Below, in pieces: positions 31,671 through 32,756 of a stretch of DNA of 32,756 bases (its first letter is position 1; every line of letters begins with the position of its first letter). Source of the stretch: Pirellulales bacterium. GTDB taxonomy: Bacteria; Planctomycetota; Planctomycetia; Pirellulales; JACPPG01. The notes under the pieces were generated by a model. It saw only the letters and a program-made list of their open reading frames with translations, was not told where the DNA came from and did not search any database. The stretch is taken from assembly GCA_036499395.1 (NCBI GenBank), contig DASYDW010000119.1, forward strand, positions 1 to 32,756. The letters are read 5' to 3'. Position numbers and translations under genes: made by a program.

Positions 31671-32393
31671 CTAACGTGGCAGCGCGACGTTGTGATAGAT
31701 GTCCTGCACGTCGTCGCAGTCGTTCAACATCTCGAGGAACTTTTCGAACAGCGGTAGGTCTTCGTCACTTAGCGTCTTGCTGGTCTGCGGGAGAAAAGTG
31801 ATTTCCTGGAATTCCAATTCGACATCGGGAAAGGCGTTGAGGACGGCCATCTTGGTTTTGAAGAACTCGGCAGGAGGGGCAAAGATCGTTATGAAGCCGT
31901 CTTTATTTTCAACTTCTTCGACCGCAACATCCGCATTGAACATGGCCTCGAGCACCTGGTCTTCGCTGGCACCCTTGAAGGAAAGAACGGCCAGGTGATC
32001 GAACGACAGCACGACCGAGCCGTTGGCTGCCAACTTGGAGCCGGTTTTGGTAAAGCAACTGCGGACCTCGGAAATCGTTCGTTGATTGTTGTCGGTCAAA
32101 CAATCGACGATTACCAGGGCGCCCCCAGGACCAAATCCCTCGTATCGCGCCGACTGGAAGTTCTCACCTCCCGCGCCGCTCGCTTTCTGGATCGCCTTTT
32201 CAATCACATGGCTGGGAACCTGTTCACGCTTGGCCTTTTCCACCATGCTGCGCAGAGAGGGATTGACGTCCGGGTTGGGCACACCATTCTTGGCCGCCAT
32301 GTACAACTGCTTGCCATACTTGGCGTAGAGCTTCGATTTTTGAGCAGCGGTCTTGAAGATCGACTCTTTGCGCTTCTCGAAGATTCTTCCCAT
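31671..32393 (-). CDS. yebC: YebC/PmpR-family protein
   Basis: A 240-residue protein of the YebC/PmpR family, a cytoplasmic protein described both as a transcriptional regulator and as a translation factor that relieves ribosome stalling at proline-rich stretches. It begins MGRIFEKRKESIF, the variant N-terminus found in the YebC branch that starts 'MGR.FE.RK'. GENFQSARYEGFGPGGALVIVDCLTDN in the middle and a C-terminal domain with FLPQTSKTLSDEDL complete the three-domain layout. The ATG at 32393 is chosen for that family N-terminus and for a GGAGAGAGG ribosome-binding sequence upstream; a longer frame to 32432 exists. It converges with the DUF2809 gene with a 45-bp gap and is probably transcribed on its own. 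Confidence 0.95.
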   Translation of the reverse strand: MGRIFEKRKESIFKTAAQKSKLYAKYGKQLYMAAKNGVPNPDVNPSLRSMVEKAKREQVPSHVIEKAIQKASGAGGENFQSARYEGFGPGGALVIVDCLTDNNQRTISEVRSCFTKTGSKLAANGSVVLSFDHLAVLSFKGASEDQVLEAMFNADVAVEEVENKDGFITIFAPPAEFFKTKMAVLNAFPDVELEFQEITFLPQTSKTLSDEDLPLFEKFLEMLNDCDDVQDIYHNVALPR

Positions 32394-32706
32394 GCGAGTA
32401 CTGCCTCTCTCCCGACGAAATATTGGATCCAAGGGCCCTGCGCAAAGCTTCCCGTGTTATTGCGTTCTTGGCAGCTTATGTTCAAGGGGCGACCGGCGGA
32501 ATGCCGGGAAAACCGCGCAGCGCAAAAAGAAACCTGTCACCGACAGTAAAAGCTGGCAGCTTTTGCAAATGCTTGCAGGCTGTTGCAGGATTTCCCGCAA
32601 TCCTGCTTGGGAAGTCCTTAGAGCCTATCCGAGTACCGAACCGTTTGGCTGCAAGCATCCGTAGTGCAGGTTGAGGAGACCATTCTCGATTTGCACGGAG
32701 GTGCCT
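32394..32706. other. Intergenic region upstream of yebC
   Basis: About 310 bp with no supported gene; short frames on both strands overlap each other. It holds the 5' region of yebC and a perfect hairpin (GCAGGATT at 32585-32592, AATCCTGC at 32599-32606, 6-nt loop). No T-run follows on either side. Confidence 0.45.
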
Positions 32707-32756
32707 GTGGGCGATCAATCGACGTCAAAGTTTCACCACATCCCCGACGCGCTGTG
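32707..32756 (+). CDS. Possible start of a gene running off the right edge
   Basis: A GTG at 32707, preceded at 5 bp by GGAGG (32697-32701), opens a frame of 16 complete codons beginning MGDQSTSKFHHIPDAL and runs off the window. A GTG at 32701 in the same frame is an alternative start. The length is far too short to identify a family; only the ribosome-binding site supports it. Confidence 0.3.
   Translation, partial: MGDQSTSKFHHIPDAL

Noticed and set aside
32585..32606. Perfect 8-bp hairpin upstream of yebC as a terminator
   Set aside because: No T-run on either side and no gene clearly ends next to it.

Overview
The window looks like a chromosomal segment of a planctomycete, probably a Pirellulales-type lineage. 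Several hallmarks point that way. Two secreted proteins carry the N-terminal planctomycete 'LExLEDR.LL' motif, one of them a 3755-residue giant. Dockerin-like repeats and PEP-CTERM tails are present. There is also a planctomycete-type ECF sigma factor in tandem with a Ser/Thr kinase that has a WD40-like C-terminal half. Ribosome binding sites are weak, and the G+C content is high enough to produce many long antisense shadow frames. No rRNA, tRNA or CRISPR array was seen.

Layout. 1-1386: an IS256-family insertion sequence whose left end coincides with the window edge; it appears to have cut an acyltransferase-3-like gene whose last codons survive at 1387-1542. 1966-5136: secreted sedolisin-type (S53) protease with Ig/cadherin-like modules, a dockerin pair and a C-terminal tail. 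5570-6394: PEP-CTERM protein. 6575-8671 (minus): a diverged RfbA-like nucleotidyltransferase followed by a XylR/AraC-type regulator. 8751-8822: a palindromic REP-like element. 9207-14142 (minus): a four-gene glycan cluster transcribed GT2, STELLO-like glycosyltransferase, GDP-mannose-epimerase-like SDR, GT39-like membrane glycosyltransferase, with very tight spacing over the last three genes. 14422-15243 (minus): second PEP-CTERM protein. 15381-26648 (minus): the giant surface protein, 11.3 kb. 26890-31625 (plus, divergent from the giant gene): ECF sigma factor, Ser/Thr kinase and a DUF2809 membrane protein, probably one operon. 31671-32393 (minus): YebC-family protein. A new gene may begin at the right edge.

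How they may work together (inference): most of the window concerns the cell envelope and the outside of the cell. The glycosyltransferases, epimerase and nucleotidyltransferase-like protein would build or modify a surface glycan or glycoprotein. The two PEP-CTERM proteins and the two LEDR/dockerin proteins are exported clients. The sigma factor/kinase operon shares an intergenic region with the giant gene and is the obvious candidate regulator. The two LEDR proteins share a related C-terminal tail beyond the dockerin, which may be an uncharacterised sorting or anchoring signal. The RfbA homologue has lost several residues of the classical active site and may have changed function.
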